From assembly GCA_045612485.1 (NCBI GenBank), contig JAZKZE010000062.1:1-14970 (forward strand): DNA of 14,970 bases, in the 5' to 3' direction. The notes under the pieces are model-generated. The model saw only the letters and a program-made list of their open reading frames with translations, searched no databases and was not told the origin of the DNA. This DNA comes from RGIG5327 sp045612485 (GTDB lineage Bacteria; Verrucomicrobiota; Lentisphaeria; Victivallales; UBA1829). The position numbers and the translations under genes were made by a program. This document shows, one piece after another, positions 1 through 7,866 of the stretch (position 1 is the first letter of the stretch; the number at the start of each line of letters is the position of its first letter).

Positions 1-524
1 ATACCGGTGGCAAAAACAGAAACCGTACCATTACCGCCGCCGTACTCTTCATCAGGGACAGAGGCAATAATCAGTTCACCGGGGAAATCGCATCCGTCTT
101 CCTTCAGACGGGCCATGACACAGGCCATGACTGCAAGCCCCCACTTATCATCGCTTGCCCCTCTTCCATAAATATTTCCGTCGATAAGATCTCCGGAGAA
201 GGGGGAATAGTCCCAGTCTTTCAGATTGCCCACAAGGACGGTATCGGCATGAGCAAGAAGCAGAATGGTCTTGCCGGGTCTGTTGCCCTTCAAACGGGCG
301 GTGACGATGGGACGGTTCCGCATATTGCGTTCCATAAGTCTGCCGGGAAATTCATCAATGCCGGGAATATCTTCAATGTAAGTAAGGGTTGCATCAAGCC
401 CATGGTCTTTCAACCAGGAATAATAGAATTGCTGAACATCATTTTCATATCCTGTCACCCCGTTATTTTCGGAAGGGATGCGGATAAGTGCCTGTAAAAG
501 TTCTGTTACCACTTTGTTATCCAT
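1..524 (-). CDS. M20-family metallopeptidase/deacylase (ArgE/DapE/ACY1-like), N-terminal part
   Basis: The gene runs off the left edge; about 174 N-terminal residues are present. Visible M20 signatures are LLLAHADTV (zinc ligand His92 and Asp94), GRGASDDKWG (bridging Asp near 125) and SVPDEEYGGG (Glu159 as general base, Glu160 as zinc ligand). Together these give the complete first half of the two-zinc catalytic domain. The family hydrolyses amide bonds of N-acyl amino acids or small peptides; the substrate cannot be told from this fragment. There is no signal peptide, so it should be cytoplasmic. The ATG at 522-524 follows a purine-rich AAAGAAAGAAG stretch, a weak ribosome binding site. A good -10 box lies 30 nt upstream, so it probably has its own promoter just past the terminator of the upstream DUF4838 gene. 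The M20 assignment is firm; the subfamily is open. Confidence 0.9.
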   Translation of the reverse strand, partial: MDNKVVTELLQALIRIPSENNGVTGYENDVQQFYYSWLKDHGLDATLTYIEDIPGIDEFPGRLMERNMRNRPIVTARLKGNRPGKTILLLAHADTVLVGNLKDWDYSPFSGDLIDGNIYGRGASDDKWGLAVMACVMARLKEDGCDFPGELIIASVPDEEYGGGNGTVSVFATG

Positions 525-553
525 TTTTCTTCTTTCTTTTTGAAAAATCCTAC

Positions 554-559
554 ATTATA
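554..559 (-). promoter_or_regulatory. Putative -10 element for the M20 gene
   Basis: On the minus strand this reads TATAAT, a perfect -10 hexamer, 30 nt upstream of the ATG at 524. The -35 region (TTTCGC at 577-582, 17-nt spacer) is weak and lies inside the terminator hairpin of the preceding gene. Transcription would start near 547. Confidence 0.4.
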
Positions 560-564
560 AACAG

Positions 565-593
565 AAAAACCCTGCTGCGAAATGACAGCAGGG
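565..593 (-). terminator. Intrinsic terminator after the DUF4838 gene
   Basis: A perfect 8-bp stem (CAGCAGGG at 586-593 and CCCTGCTG at 570-577) with an 8-nt loop is followed on the minus strand by five T residues (565-569). It lies 20 nt past the stop of the 968-residue gene. Confidence 0.85.
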
Positions 594-613
594 AATAAAT
601 GCTTTATAAAGTC

Positions 614-3520
614 TTATTTGGGAGCCAGATAGATGTCGTCCACATCAATTTCAGAGTTTTTTCCGGGCCAGAGAACAAACTGCTGGATCTCCTTTTTATC
701 TCCCGGACGGGTATATTCAAAAGTAAAGGTCTTCCATTCTGTACTGTTTACATCAATACTCTTGATGTCTTTCATTCCCAAACCTTTCCAACCTTTTTTC
801 TGCGGCATATAGCGGAGAATGTTGATATGGAGTTTCCCTTTGCCCCGCAGTTTCATGGAGCATCTTACCACATCACTTTTGATACCGCAGCGGTTGAAGA
901 TAAATCCCTGACGCAGACGCACAAAATAGTTTGTTTTGCTGCCGGGATGCAGGAGATAATCCATATTTCCGCCATATTGGACAGCTCCGGAAAAATTCCA
1001 GGAATCGGGATAAAGTTTGCCGTTAAGTTTCCAGTGTTTGTAAATACGGCTTCTTTTTCCTTTATAAACTTTATCAAAGTTTCCATTGTTCCAGAGCGCA
1101 GTATTTACTTCCTTTCTGTTACCGGCGGTAACCATTCTGGGGGCGGCAAAGGCGATGGGATGGAATACATCCACATTGTGCGGTCTTCCCAAACTCCAGG
1201 TGGAAACTTCATTGGGTTCACCATGGGAAACTCTGTGACGCATAATGTTCATTTTAAGAACGCTGCCTGCCGTAAAGACGCTGCCTGTAAGTTGTTTTGC
1301 AGGAATGGCAAGTTCCATGATGAAGCGGTCTTTTGCCTTTGTAACTTTTATTTTTGTTCCGGAATCCCATACTTTATCGAATCTGGGAGCGGCGATACCG
1401 TCGCAGATAACGCCGTTATTGTTGATCATAAGCTGATAGTAGGCTCCCCCCATAATGGGGTCATTGATGAAAAGTTCCAGATCGTTATCGTTCCAGACTT
1501 CACCGTCATGCTTTGTTGTATTGCAGACTGCTTTATCAGGAGCGGGATCGAAACACTCAATACCCATATAGAGGTATTTTTCATCATAGGCAAGTTTTAC
1601 AGAGGTTTGATATTTTGCCTGTTTGCCGTCCGGAGTCTGGAATCTTGTATTACGGTCGGCATTTTTCCAATCCCGTTCATCCAGTTTCCCGTCGATAACG
1701 ATTTTGCCCATAAGGGGATAAAGTTTGATGTCCCTGTGATTTGTGATGTATTTATTGTAAGCATCCACCCAGGTCTTTTCAAAAAATTCTCTATCCTGTT
1801 TCACATGAGCCAATGCCCGTTTGTCCGGATCTTTGGCAGCCGCCTTTTCTGCGGCATCCAGATATTTATAGAGTTTTTCCTTTGCACCGGGAACATCAAG
1901 AAATTTTCCCACAGGCACACTGTGACCATATCCCCAGCAGCCGGGAGCTTCCATGAAAAGTTTATACAGTAGTTTTTTAAATTCCCGCATACCGCCAGCC
2001 CAACCTTTACCGTAGTAGAGAGTGTTGGCTTCTTCATACAGTTTATCATAGTCGGCGTTCACGTTCCAGTGGAACGCCATTCCCATATACATCATCTGCC
2101 ACATCATACGCCAGTTGTTTGTGGTATGGTATAATTGGAATCGTTTGGGAAAAATCCCGTCAGGACAGTTGATTTCTGTATGGCTTCCTGCGTAATTGGG
2201 CATGTGCTTTTTATAGTAGATGAGAGAATCCACCCAGCACCGTGCCGCAGGGAGGAAAGCATAACCGGCATAGGAAAGTTCATCATAGGAGTAGAAAGGC
2301 ACCCCTGTATCGTTCCACTCCTTATTGTAATCATAATACCACTTGTTTGTGGGGCAGTTTTTATCATCCAGAGGGTGTTTCCAGCATCTTCTGTGGTTGG
2401 AAACCATGATCTTTTCCACTCTTTTATCCGGTTTTACTCCGATGGGGGCCCGGGAGTAGTTCTGATAGGTCCAGCCTTCAAAACGCAAATCAGGAGCCTG
2501 TTTCTTGATTTCAGCAAGAACCGCATTGGCAAAAGTCCAGTATCTTGTGGAAATGATCCCTGCATCGGTTTCCGCCCCGGGATCAACAGCAAGGCAGTTG
2601 GCACATTGGCACCACTGGGTGGTATCGTTGTTGCCAAAGGAGAGAATACACGGTTTCTGGGCATTTCTGAACTGTTTGACAGCATTGTTTGCCACAATTT
2701 TGATAACATCGGCATTAGTGGTGCAGGGCTGGGGATTGACTCCGCCATCCATGGTAAATACCCGTTTGCCCCGGATGAGGGGGAAGTATTCCGGATGTTC
2801 TCTGAACATTTTTTGAACATAGGCTTTTCTGTCTTTTGCGTTGATGGCGGGATTATAGGTAAGAAGAGGACTGAAACAGTGTCCGCCAATAACACTTTTT
2901 ACCGCCCTTGCTTCTCTGCCTGCTTTCAGATTTTTCAGACTGATCTTGCTCGCCCTGGACTGGAAACGCATATTGTTGCGCATCCCCCAGTCAAGTGTAT
3001 CCATTACAGGACTGTTCCAATAGATGCAAACTCTGGAAATATCCCGGTGGGAGAATGAAGGATTTTCGATAATGGTACCATTTTTGGCAATGATGGTGGG
3101 TTTTACTTTATAATATTCCCCGTCTTTACCGGGAAAGAGCCAGCGGATGCCGCCATATTCTTTCAATACTTTATATACACCATAGAGGACGCCAACGCCT
3201 TCTCTTCCGGCAATACGCATTTCCCTGTTGCCGGTTGTGATTTTGAAACCTTCTTCTTTTACTTTACTGTCCTCGGTAAGTTCCAGATAAACAGGGCAAG
3301 TACCCTTTACTGCCTTATCTGCAATAACAGGAGCTTTGCTGTTGGCGATCTTGCCGAGGAAGTGTGCCAATTCCTTTGCTGCATGTTTTTCAGTCGGACC
3401 GGCATTTTTACGCAGAATAATGGTACACTTCGGCTGTCCGTTTTCCATAAGTTTCAAATCAGCAAAGCTCAAAAGAGGCAATGCACAGAAGAGAAACAGA
3501 CACAATGAACTTCTTTTCAT
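614..3520 (-). CDS. Secreted DUF4838 protein with CBM9-like and C-terminal jelly-roll domains
   Basis: A 968-residue multidomain exported protein. Residues 1-20 are a signal peptide (MKRSS, hydrophobic core, LSFA cleavage site). Residues about 25-150 resemble the N-terminal domain that precedes GH67 alpha-glucuronidases (TEKHAAKELAHFLG; GVLYGVYKVLKEYGGIRWLFPG-type segment at 110-131). Residues about 230-540 look like DUF4838, including the WCQCANC cysteine cluster near 303-309. Residues about 603-793 resemble a family 9 carbohydrate-binding domain (KIVIDGKLDERDW start, WNDNDLELFI core). Residues about 800-968 form a beta-rich module ending EIDVDDIYLAPK, as in CBM4/9-type jelly rolls. It is likely an extracellular or periplasmic glycan-active protein; activity is inferred from architecture only and no catalytic residue can be named. 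The start is supported by an AAAGGAAA site 6 nt before ATG. It is monocistronic, with its own terminator. Confidence 0.85.
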   Translation of the reverse strand: MKRSSLCLFLFCALPLLSFADLKLMENGQPKCTIILRKNAGPTEKHAAKELAHFLGKIANSKAPVIADKAVKGTCPVYLELTEDSKVKEEGFKITTGNREMRIAGREGVGVLYGVYKVLKEYGGIRWLFPGKDGEYYKVKPTIIAKNGTIIENPSFSHRDISRVCIYWNSPVMDTLDWGMRNNMRFQSRASKISLKNLKAGREARAVKSVIGGHCFSPLLTYNPAINAKDRKAYVQKMFREHPEYFPLIRGKRVFTMDGGVNPQPCTTNADVIKIVANNAVKQFRNAQKPCILSFGNNDTTQWCQCANCLAVDPGAETDAGIISTRYWTFANAVLAEIKKQAPDLRFEGWTYQNYSRAPIGVKPDKRVEKIMVSNHRRCWKHPLDDKNCPTNKWYYDYNKEWNDTGVPFYSYDELSYAGYAFLPAARCWVDSLIYYKKHMPNYAGSHTEINCPDGIFPKRFQLYHTTNNWRMMWQMMYMGMAFHWNVNADYDKLYEEANTLYYGKGWAGGMREFKKLLYKLFMEAPGCWGYGHSVPVGKFLDVPGAKEKLYKYLDAAEKAAAKDPDKRALAHVKQDREFFEKTWVDAYNKYITNHRDIKLYPLMGKIVIDGKLDERDWKNADRNTRFQTPDGKQAKYQTSVKLAYDEKYLYMGIECFDPAPDKAVCNTTKHDGEVWNDNDLELFINDPIMGGAYYQLMINNNGVICDGIAAPRFDKVWDSGTKIKVTKAKDRFIMELAIPAKQLTGSVFTAGSVLKMNIMRHRVSHGEPNEVSTWSLGRPHNVDVFHPIAFAAPRMVTAGNRKEVNTALWNNGNFDKVYKGKRSRIYKHWKLNGKLYPDSWNFSGAVQYGGNMDYLLHPGSKTNYFVRLRQGFIFNRCGIKSDVVRCSMKLRGKGKLHINILRYMPQKKGWKGLGMKDIKSIDVNSTEWKTFTFEYTRPGDKKEIQQFVLWPGKNSEIDVDDIYLAPK

Positions 3521-3571
3521 TTTGTTTCCTTTTTTTACAATTTACAGTTACAAATAAACTCCCTGTTTTTA

Positions 3572-3599
3572 CATATAACATATTTTTTTTATATTTCAA
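3572..3599 (-). promoter_or_regulatory. Putative promoter of the DUF4838 gene
   Basis: On the minus strand TTGAAA (3594-3599), a 16-nt spacer and TATATG (3572-3577) resemble sigma-70 -35/-10 boxes. Transcription would start near 3564, giving a leader of about 45 nt. The region is very AT-rich, so a chance match is possible. Confidence 0.4.
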
Positions 3600-3731
3600 G
3601 TTCGATTTTTTTATTAAAAATGGTTATTTTTTTATATTTTCATATTTTTCGGCTTTTTGACCGTTTTTTCAGGAAAAACTTCAATATTTCCGGTACTGTT
3701 ATTTTTATTTTACAGAATCAAATATGACAAT

Positions 3732-3770
3732 AAAAAAAGATATTACAGGAAAAAATCTGCCTGTAATATC
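3732..3770 (-). terminator. Intrinsic terminator of the rpiB/glyA-serS operon
   Basis: A perfect 11-bp stem (GATATTACAGG at 3739-3749, CCTGTAATATC at 3760-3770) with a 10-nt loop is followed on the minus strand by seven T residues (3732-3738). It lies 60 nt past the serS stop and no gene follows before 3520. Confidence 0.9.
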
Positions 3771-3829
3771 TTATATCTGCAAGGGAGAAAATTTTTCTCC
3801 CCTGTATGACCAAATCCAATCAGGTCTGC

Positions 3830-5113
3830 TTACTTCTTGGGAGTGATCACATCGAAACCGCAATAGGGTCTCAATACTTCAGGAATGGTAACACTTCCAT
3901 CTTTCTGAAGGTGATTTTCCAGGAAAGCGATCAGCATACGGGGAGGAGCTGTAACCGTATTATTGAGAGTATGGACAAGATAATTGCCCTCTTTCCCTTT
4001 GGTACGGATACGCAGTCTGCGCGCCTGAGCATCCCCCAGATTGGAGCAGGACCCCACTTCAAAGTATTTCTGCTGACGGGGACTCCATGCTTCCACGTCC
4101 AGAGATTTGACTTTCAAATCAGCAAGGTCGCCGGAGCAACATTCCAGTGTACGCACAGGAATCTCCAGAGAACGGAAGAAGTCAACGGTATTTTTCCACA
4201 GTTTATCAAACCATGCCATACTGTCTTCCGGTTTGCACAGAACGATCATTTCCTGTTTTTCAAACTGGTGGATACGATATACTCCTCTTTCCTCGATACC
4301 GTGGGCTCCTTTTTCCTTGCGGAAGCAAGGGGAGTAGGAGGTGAGTGCCAGGGGAAGAGAATCTTCCGGAACTATCTGGTCGATGTATCTTCCGATCATG
4401 GAGTGTTCCGATGTACCGATCAGGAAGAGATCCTCCCCTTCGATCTTATACATCATATTTTCCATTTCCGCAAAACTCATCACTCCGGAGACCACGTTGG
4501 AACGGATCATGAAGGGAGGGATACAATAAGTAAAGCCCCTTCTCACCATAAAGTCTCTGGCATAGGAAAGAACTGCGGAATGAAGGATGGCAATCTCGCC
4601 GGTAAGATAGTAGAAACCGTTTCCGGCAACTCTTCTTGCGGCATCCAGATCGATCCCGTTGAGTTTTTCCATGATATCTGTGTGATAAGGGATCTCAAAA
4701 TCGGGAACCACAGGCTCGCCGAATCGTTCCACTTCCACATTGCAGGAATCGTCTTTCCCCACAGGGACGGAAGCATCAATGATGTTGGGGATCACCATAA
4801 GTTTCGTGGTGAGTTCCTCTGCAACACGCCCTTCTTCAGCGGTAAGTTCAGTGATCCTGGCACCGTCTTTACCGATTTCTTCTTTAAGGGCGGCTGCGTC
4901 ATCCTTTTTGCCCTGCCCCATCAAAGCACCGATCTGTTTGGAAACGGTATTGCGTTTGGAACGCAGCTGTTCCACTTCGGTTTTGATGGCACGCAATTTT
5001 TCATCCAGAGCGATAACTTCATCAACAAGAGGAAGCTTTGCATCCTGGAATTTCTTGCGGATATTTTCCTTTACGATCCCGGGATTTTCCCGGACAAATT
5101 TAATGTCAAGCAT
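3830..5113 (-). CDS. serS: Serine--tRNA ligase
   Basis: A 427-residue class II aminoacyl-tRNA synthetase that charges tRNA-Ser in the cytoplasm. Residues 1-110 form the tRNA-binding helical hairpin (MLDIKFVRENP start, charged coiled coil). The catalytic core shows the TxE serine-binding motif as TSE (234-236), motif 2 as CFRKE (Arg265, Glu267) with GVYRIHQFEKQEM, and motif 3 around Arg392 in NNTVTAPPRMLIAFLENH, followed by DGSVTIPEVLRPY. The motif 3 lead-in (LNNTVTAPPR) differs from the LNGSGLAVGR form usual in bacteria and recalls archaeal or eukaryotic enzymes. Length is normal. GAGGAA 8 nt before the ATG supports the start. The gene lies 17 nt after the rpiB-glyA fusion and shares its terminator, so serine supply and seryl-tRNA charging are probably co-transcribed. 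Confidence 0.97.
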   Translation of the reverse strand: MLDIKFVRENPGIVKENIRKKFQDAKLPLVDEVIALDEKLRAIKTEVEQLRSKRNTVSKQIGALMGQGKKDDAAALKEEIGKDGARITELTAEEGRVAEELTTKLMVIPNIIDASVPVGKDDSCNVEVERFGEPVVPDFEIPYHTDIMEKLNGIDLDAARRVAGNGFYYLTGEIAILHSAVLSYARDFMVRRGFTYCIPPFMIRSNVVSGVMSFAEMENMMYKIEGEDLFLIGTSEHSMIGRYIDQIVPEDSLPLALTSYSPCFRKEKGAHGIEERGVYRIHQFEKQEMIVLCKPEDSMAWFDKLWKNTVDFFRSLEIPVRTLECCSGDLADLKVKSLDVEAWSPRQQKYFEVGSCSNLGDAQARRLRIRTKGKEGNYLVHTLNNTVTAPPRMLIAFLENHLQKDGSVTIPEVLRPYCGFDVITPKK

Positions 5114-5130
5114 TTTCTTTATTCCTCAAA

Positions 5131-6852
5131 TTAGAACTGGGGCATGGGGAAATTGCGGGTAAAGGCAATGACTTCCTCCCCGATCTTTGCAAGAGCGGCA
5201 TCATCATTCTTTGCGGCAACGATCCGTTCGATGAAATCCGCGATCTTCAGCATTTCGGCTTCCTTCATACCTCTTGTGGTGACAGCAGGTGTACCGATAC
5301 GCACACCGCTTGTCACAAAGGGCTTTTCAGGATCGAAGGGGATCATATTCTTGTTGAGAGTGATGTGAGCCTTGTCGCAGGCGATCTGGATCTCTTTACC
5401 GGTGGCGTTTTTGGGACGCAGGTCAACCAGCATCAGATGGTTGTCGGTACCGCCGGAAACGATACGGAAACCTTTATCTTTGAGAGCTTGAGCAAGAACT
5501 GCGGCATTTTTCACCAGCTGGGTCTGATATTCTTTGAATTCAGGACTCATGGCTTCTTTGAAGCAGATGGCTTTAGCGGCAACAACGTGTTCCAAAGGTC
5601 CGCCCTGAAGTCCGGGGAATACTTTGGAGTTGATGGCTTTGATGTATTTTTCTTTGCAGAGGATAAGACCGGAACGGGGCCCGCGGAGAGTTTTGTGGGT
5701 GGTGGTGGTCACAACATCGCAATAGGGTACGGGAGAGGGATGCAGACCGGCGGCAACAAGACCGGCAATGTGAGCCATATCTACAAAGAGGTAGGCATTG
5801 GCTTTGTCTGCGATCTGACGGAGTCTGGCAAAGTCGATGGTACGGGGATAAGCAGAGGCACCGGCAAGGATCATGCGGGGTTTGCATTCCATGGCAAGGC
5901 GTTCCACTTCATCATAGTCGATCATTTCAGTTTCAGCAGATACACCGTAGGGAACGATGTTGAAGAGCTTGCCGGAGAAGTTCATGGGATGACCGTGGGT
6001 CAGGTGTCCGCCGTGGTCAAGGCTCATGGAAAGAACAGTGTCTCCGGGATTGAGAAGGGCAAAATAGACAGCCATATTTGCCTGGGAACCGGCATGAGCC
6101 TGCACGTTGGCGGCTTCAGCACCGAAAAGTTCACATGCACGGGCGATAGCGATCTTTTCCACTTCGTCAACGTATTCGCATCCGCCGTAGTAACGTTTTC
6201 CGGGATAGCCTTCTGCATATTTGTTGGTAAGGACACTGCCCTGGGCGGCACGGATGGCGGTGGAGGTGAAGTTTTCAGAAGCAATAAGTTCGATCCCTTC
6301 ATCCTGTCTGGCGGCTTCCTTGTCGATCCATTTGGCAATCTCGGGATCCACGGAGCGGATGGCGGCGATATCATCATAGGTCTTGCGGTCGGCTTTGACC
6401 AGACGGTTGAGGTGTCTCTGATCGCCGCTGAAGGGAGTATTCACCCAGGTGGTGATGATCTCTTTGATCTCATCGAAGCTGATATAGTCAGCAGGAAGAA
6501 CAAGAACGTTGGAGCAGTTGTGTTCACGGGAGGCTTTTGCCATTTTGGGAATGGCGGCAACTACGGCACGCACATTGCGGCAGCGGTTGGCGGCAATACC
6601 CATACCCACACCGGAACGGCACAGAAGAATACCGCAGGGGATCTCGTTTTTGGATACAGCCATAGCCATGGGGGCACCGAAATCCGGATAATCATCAGCG
6701 GGATCCAGTTCAAAAGGACCATAGTCTTTACTCTGGAATCCCAGAGAATCCACAAATTCCATGATCTGTTTTTTGAGTTCAAATCCTCCGTGGTCGGAGG
6801 CAATACCCATTACGCCTTTTCCGGCTGTCTGCCAATCTGTGATCTCAAACAT
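5131..6852 (-). CDS. Fused ribose-5-phosphate isomerase B / serine hydroxymethyltransferase
   Basis: A single 573-residue frame joins two enzymes. Residues about 12-152 are RpiB: GIASDHGG (Asp20, His21), the active-site cysteine in LLCRSGVGMGIAANR (Cys78; E. coli has CGTG where this has CRSG), the REHN histidine (His111) and phosphate-binding QRHLNR. It interconverts ribose-5-phosphate and ribulose-5-phosphate. Residues about 160-573 are serine hydroxymethyltransferase: IELIASENF, KYAEGYPGKRYYGG, AHAGSQAN, VDMAHIAGL, the PLP-binding lysine in TTTTHKTLRGPRSG (Lys387), and the SGVRIGTPAVTTRG signature. It converts serine plus tetrahydrofolate to glycine plus methylene-THF. Both halves appear intact and no stop or restart separates them, so this is a genuine fusion rather than a misread boundary. 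The start is supported by AAGGAA 7 nt upstream. First gene of an operon with serS. Confidence 0.93.
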   Translation of the reverse strand: MFEITDWQTAGKGVMGIASDHGGFELKKQIMEFVDSLGFQSKDYGPFELDPADDYPDFGAPMAMAVSKNEIPCGILLCRSGVGMGIAANRCRNVRAVVAAIPKMAKASREHNCSNVLVLPADYISFDEIKEIITTWVNTPFSGDQRHLNRLVKADRKTYDDIAAIRSVDPEIAKWIDKEAARQDEGIELIASENFTSTAIRAAQGSVLTNKYAEGYPGKRYYGGCEYVDEVEKIAIARACELFGAEAANVQAHAGSQANMAVYFALLNPGDTVLSMSLDHGGHLTHGHPMNFSGKLFNIVPYGVSAETEMIDYDEVERLAMECKPRMILAGASAYPRTIDFARLRQIADKANAYLFVDMAHIAGLVAAGLHPSPVPYCDVVTTTTHKTLRGPRSGLILCKEKYIKAINSKVFPGLQGGPLEHVVAAKAICFKEAMSPEFKEYQTQLVKNAAVLAQALKDKGFRIVSGGTDNHLMLVDLRPKNATGKEIQIACDKAHITLNKNMIPFDPEKPFVTSGVRIGTPAVTTRGMKEAEMLKIADFIERIVAAKNDDAALAKIGEEVIAFTRNFPMPQF

Positions 6853-6919
6853 TTTTTCTTTCCTTCATTTTAAGGTTGTATGGTTTTATGTTTTATGGTT
6901 CATTTCCTGTTTTTTCAGT

Positions 6920-6949
6920 GTTTTTTCCTGCGAAAAAACGTTTTTTTTT
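6920..6949. repeat. Hairpin and T-run in the rpiB/glyA-trmB divergent spacer
   Basis: GTTTTTTC (6920-6927) and GAAAAAAC (6932-6939) form an 8-bp stem with a CTGC loop, followed on the plus strand by nine T residues (6941-6949). An overlapping palindrome, AAAAAACGTTTTTT, spans 6933-6946. It sits in the 193-nt spacer between divergent genes, so it is not placed to end a known gene. Its role is unknown. Confidence 0.4.
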
Positions 6950-7045
6950 ACTTTCAGACTTTCAAAATACAGGAATATGCTGTATCTTAAAAGAAAAATA
7001 AAACACAATAATATAACACAAAAAAGAAAAATTGCACCCTTAATT

Positions 7046-7657
7046 ATGAATAATTTTGCAAAAACAGAAGAAGAAATCCTCATTCTGACCGATAAATACC
7101 TTACTCTGGACGAAAAGATCCCCCTTTGTGATGATACTTTCACCGAACTGGATCTGGGCTGTGGCAAAGGCGGTCTTACCGTGGGTATGGCTCAGCTTTA
7201 TCCCCAACGCCGTATCCTTGCCGCAGACATCATGTTGGGAAGACTGCGGAAGGTAAGAAAACGGCTTGTGAGAAATAATTGTGCGGAAAATGTATCATTG
7301 CTCCGCTGTGAAGCCAATATGTTTCTGGGTTTGCAGCTGCCGGATGCAAGTATCGACCGGCTGCACATCCTCTGCCCCGATCCCTGGCCCAAAGTCCGGC
7401 ACAGCGGCAGAAGGCTGCTTTCCGCCCAGCTGATGACAAGTCTTCACAGAGTCCTGAAAAAAGACGGGATCTTCCACTTTTCCACCGATGATCCGGAATA
7501 TATGGCGGCTGTTGTGCGTCTTGTGAATGAATCCGGATTTTTTGTCAATGCCGGAAATGAGGCGATAAGCGATATAGCCCACATCAAAACAGAATTTGAA
7601 CTGGATTGGCTCGCCATTGGCAGAACAGTCCCCCATGTGGCATGGAAAAAGGTGTAA
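7046..7657 (+). CDS. trmB: tRNA (guanine-N7)-methyltransferase
   Basis: A 203-residue SAM-dependent methyltransferase that makes m7G at position 46 of tRNA variable loops. It shows the SAM-binding loop LDLGCGKGG (35-43), the TrmB signature PDPWPKVRH (111-119) followed by GRRLL, STDDPEY (146-152) and the C-terminal TEFE (182-185) matching the family TxYE motif. It is slightly short at the N-terminus compared with typical TrmB proteins. The start is uncertain. The ATG at 7046 has no clear ribosome binding site but begins just before the fold; an in-frame ATG at 6977 (AGGA only 2 nt upstream) would add 23 residues. A possible -10, TATAAC, lies at 7012-7017. It is divergent from rpiB-glyA and followed by its own terminator. 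Confidence 0.92.
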   Translation: MNNFAKTEEEILILTDKYLTLDEKIPLCDDTFTELDLGCGKGGLTVGMAQLYPQRRILAADIMLGRLRKVRKRLVRNNCAENVSLLRCEANMFLGLQLPDASIDRLHILCPDPWPKVRHSGRRLLSAQLMTSLHRVLKKDGIFHFSTDDPEYMAAVVRLVNESGFFVNAGNEAISDIAHIKTEFELDWLAIGRTVPHVAWKKV

Positions 7658-7685
7658 AGACTGCCTTTTTTCCCGGACAAACTGC

Positions 7686-7732
7686 ATGCAAATCCTGTCC
7701 TGCTTTTGCGGAATATGATTTGCATATTTTTT
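7686..7732 (+). terminator. Intrinsic terminator after trmB
   Basis: ATGCAAATC (7686-7694) pairs perfectly with GATTTGCAT (7717-7725). The 22-nt interior forms an additional small stem (TCC-GC/GC-GGA around TTTT). Six T residues follow (7727-7732). It lies 28 nt past the trmB stop. Confidence 0.75.
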
Positions 7733-7760
7733 GTACTTTTTACATCAAATACAGTATAAA
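7731..7760 (+). promoter_or_regulatory. Putative promoter of the dut operon
   Basis: TTGTAC (7731-7736), an 18-nt spacer and TATAAA (7755-7760) resemble -35/-10 boxes. The -35 overlaps the T-run of the trmB terminator. Transcription would start near 7767, giving a leader of about 100 nt before dut. The -10 is good and the -35 modest; a second weak -10 (TATAGC, 7845-7850) lies nearer the gene. Confidence 0.4.
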
Positions 7761-7866
7761 AACAGAAAAAATACACATTTTTTTGTGTAAAAATACATCA
7801 ATAAGACAGAAATTCTTTTGAAATATTTTATTCCGGATGTAGTGTATAGCAGAAAGGAAAATAATC

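Larger units (their letters stand above)
3521..3829. other. AT-rich spacer between serS and the DUF4838 gene
   Basis: This 309-nt non-coding stretch is strongly AT-rich. It contains the minus-strand promoter and ribosome binding site of the DUF4838 gene (near 3526-3599), the serS terminator (3732-3770), and a second small palindrome, GGGAGAAAA-T-TTTTCTCCC (3783-3801), just past the serS stop. The central part (about 3600-3730) is low-complexity A/T sequence in which no gene is seen. Confidence 0.7.

Noticed and set aside
599..1972. Plus-strand open frame of 457 codons opposite the DUF4838 gene
   Set aside because: Antisense shadow; cysteine- and phenylalanine-rich, with no domain. The real gene has a signal peptide, ribosome binding site and terminator.
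3806..5134. Long plus-strand open frame (442 codons) opposite serS
   Set aside because: It lies exactly antisense to a well-conserved serS gene, has no recognisable domain, and arises from the codon bias of the real gene.
5365..6873. Plus-strand open frame of 502 codons opposite rpiB-glyA
   Set aside because: Glycine- and histidine-rich translation typical of an antisense shadow; the opposite strand encodes two intact conserved enzymes.
6761..7045. 95-residue N-terminal extension of trmB
   Set aside because: It would overlap the start of rpiB-glyA on the other strand and reads as low-complexity Phe/Ser-rich sequence; the fold begins after 7046.
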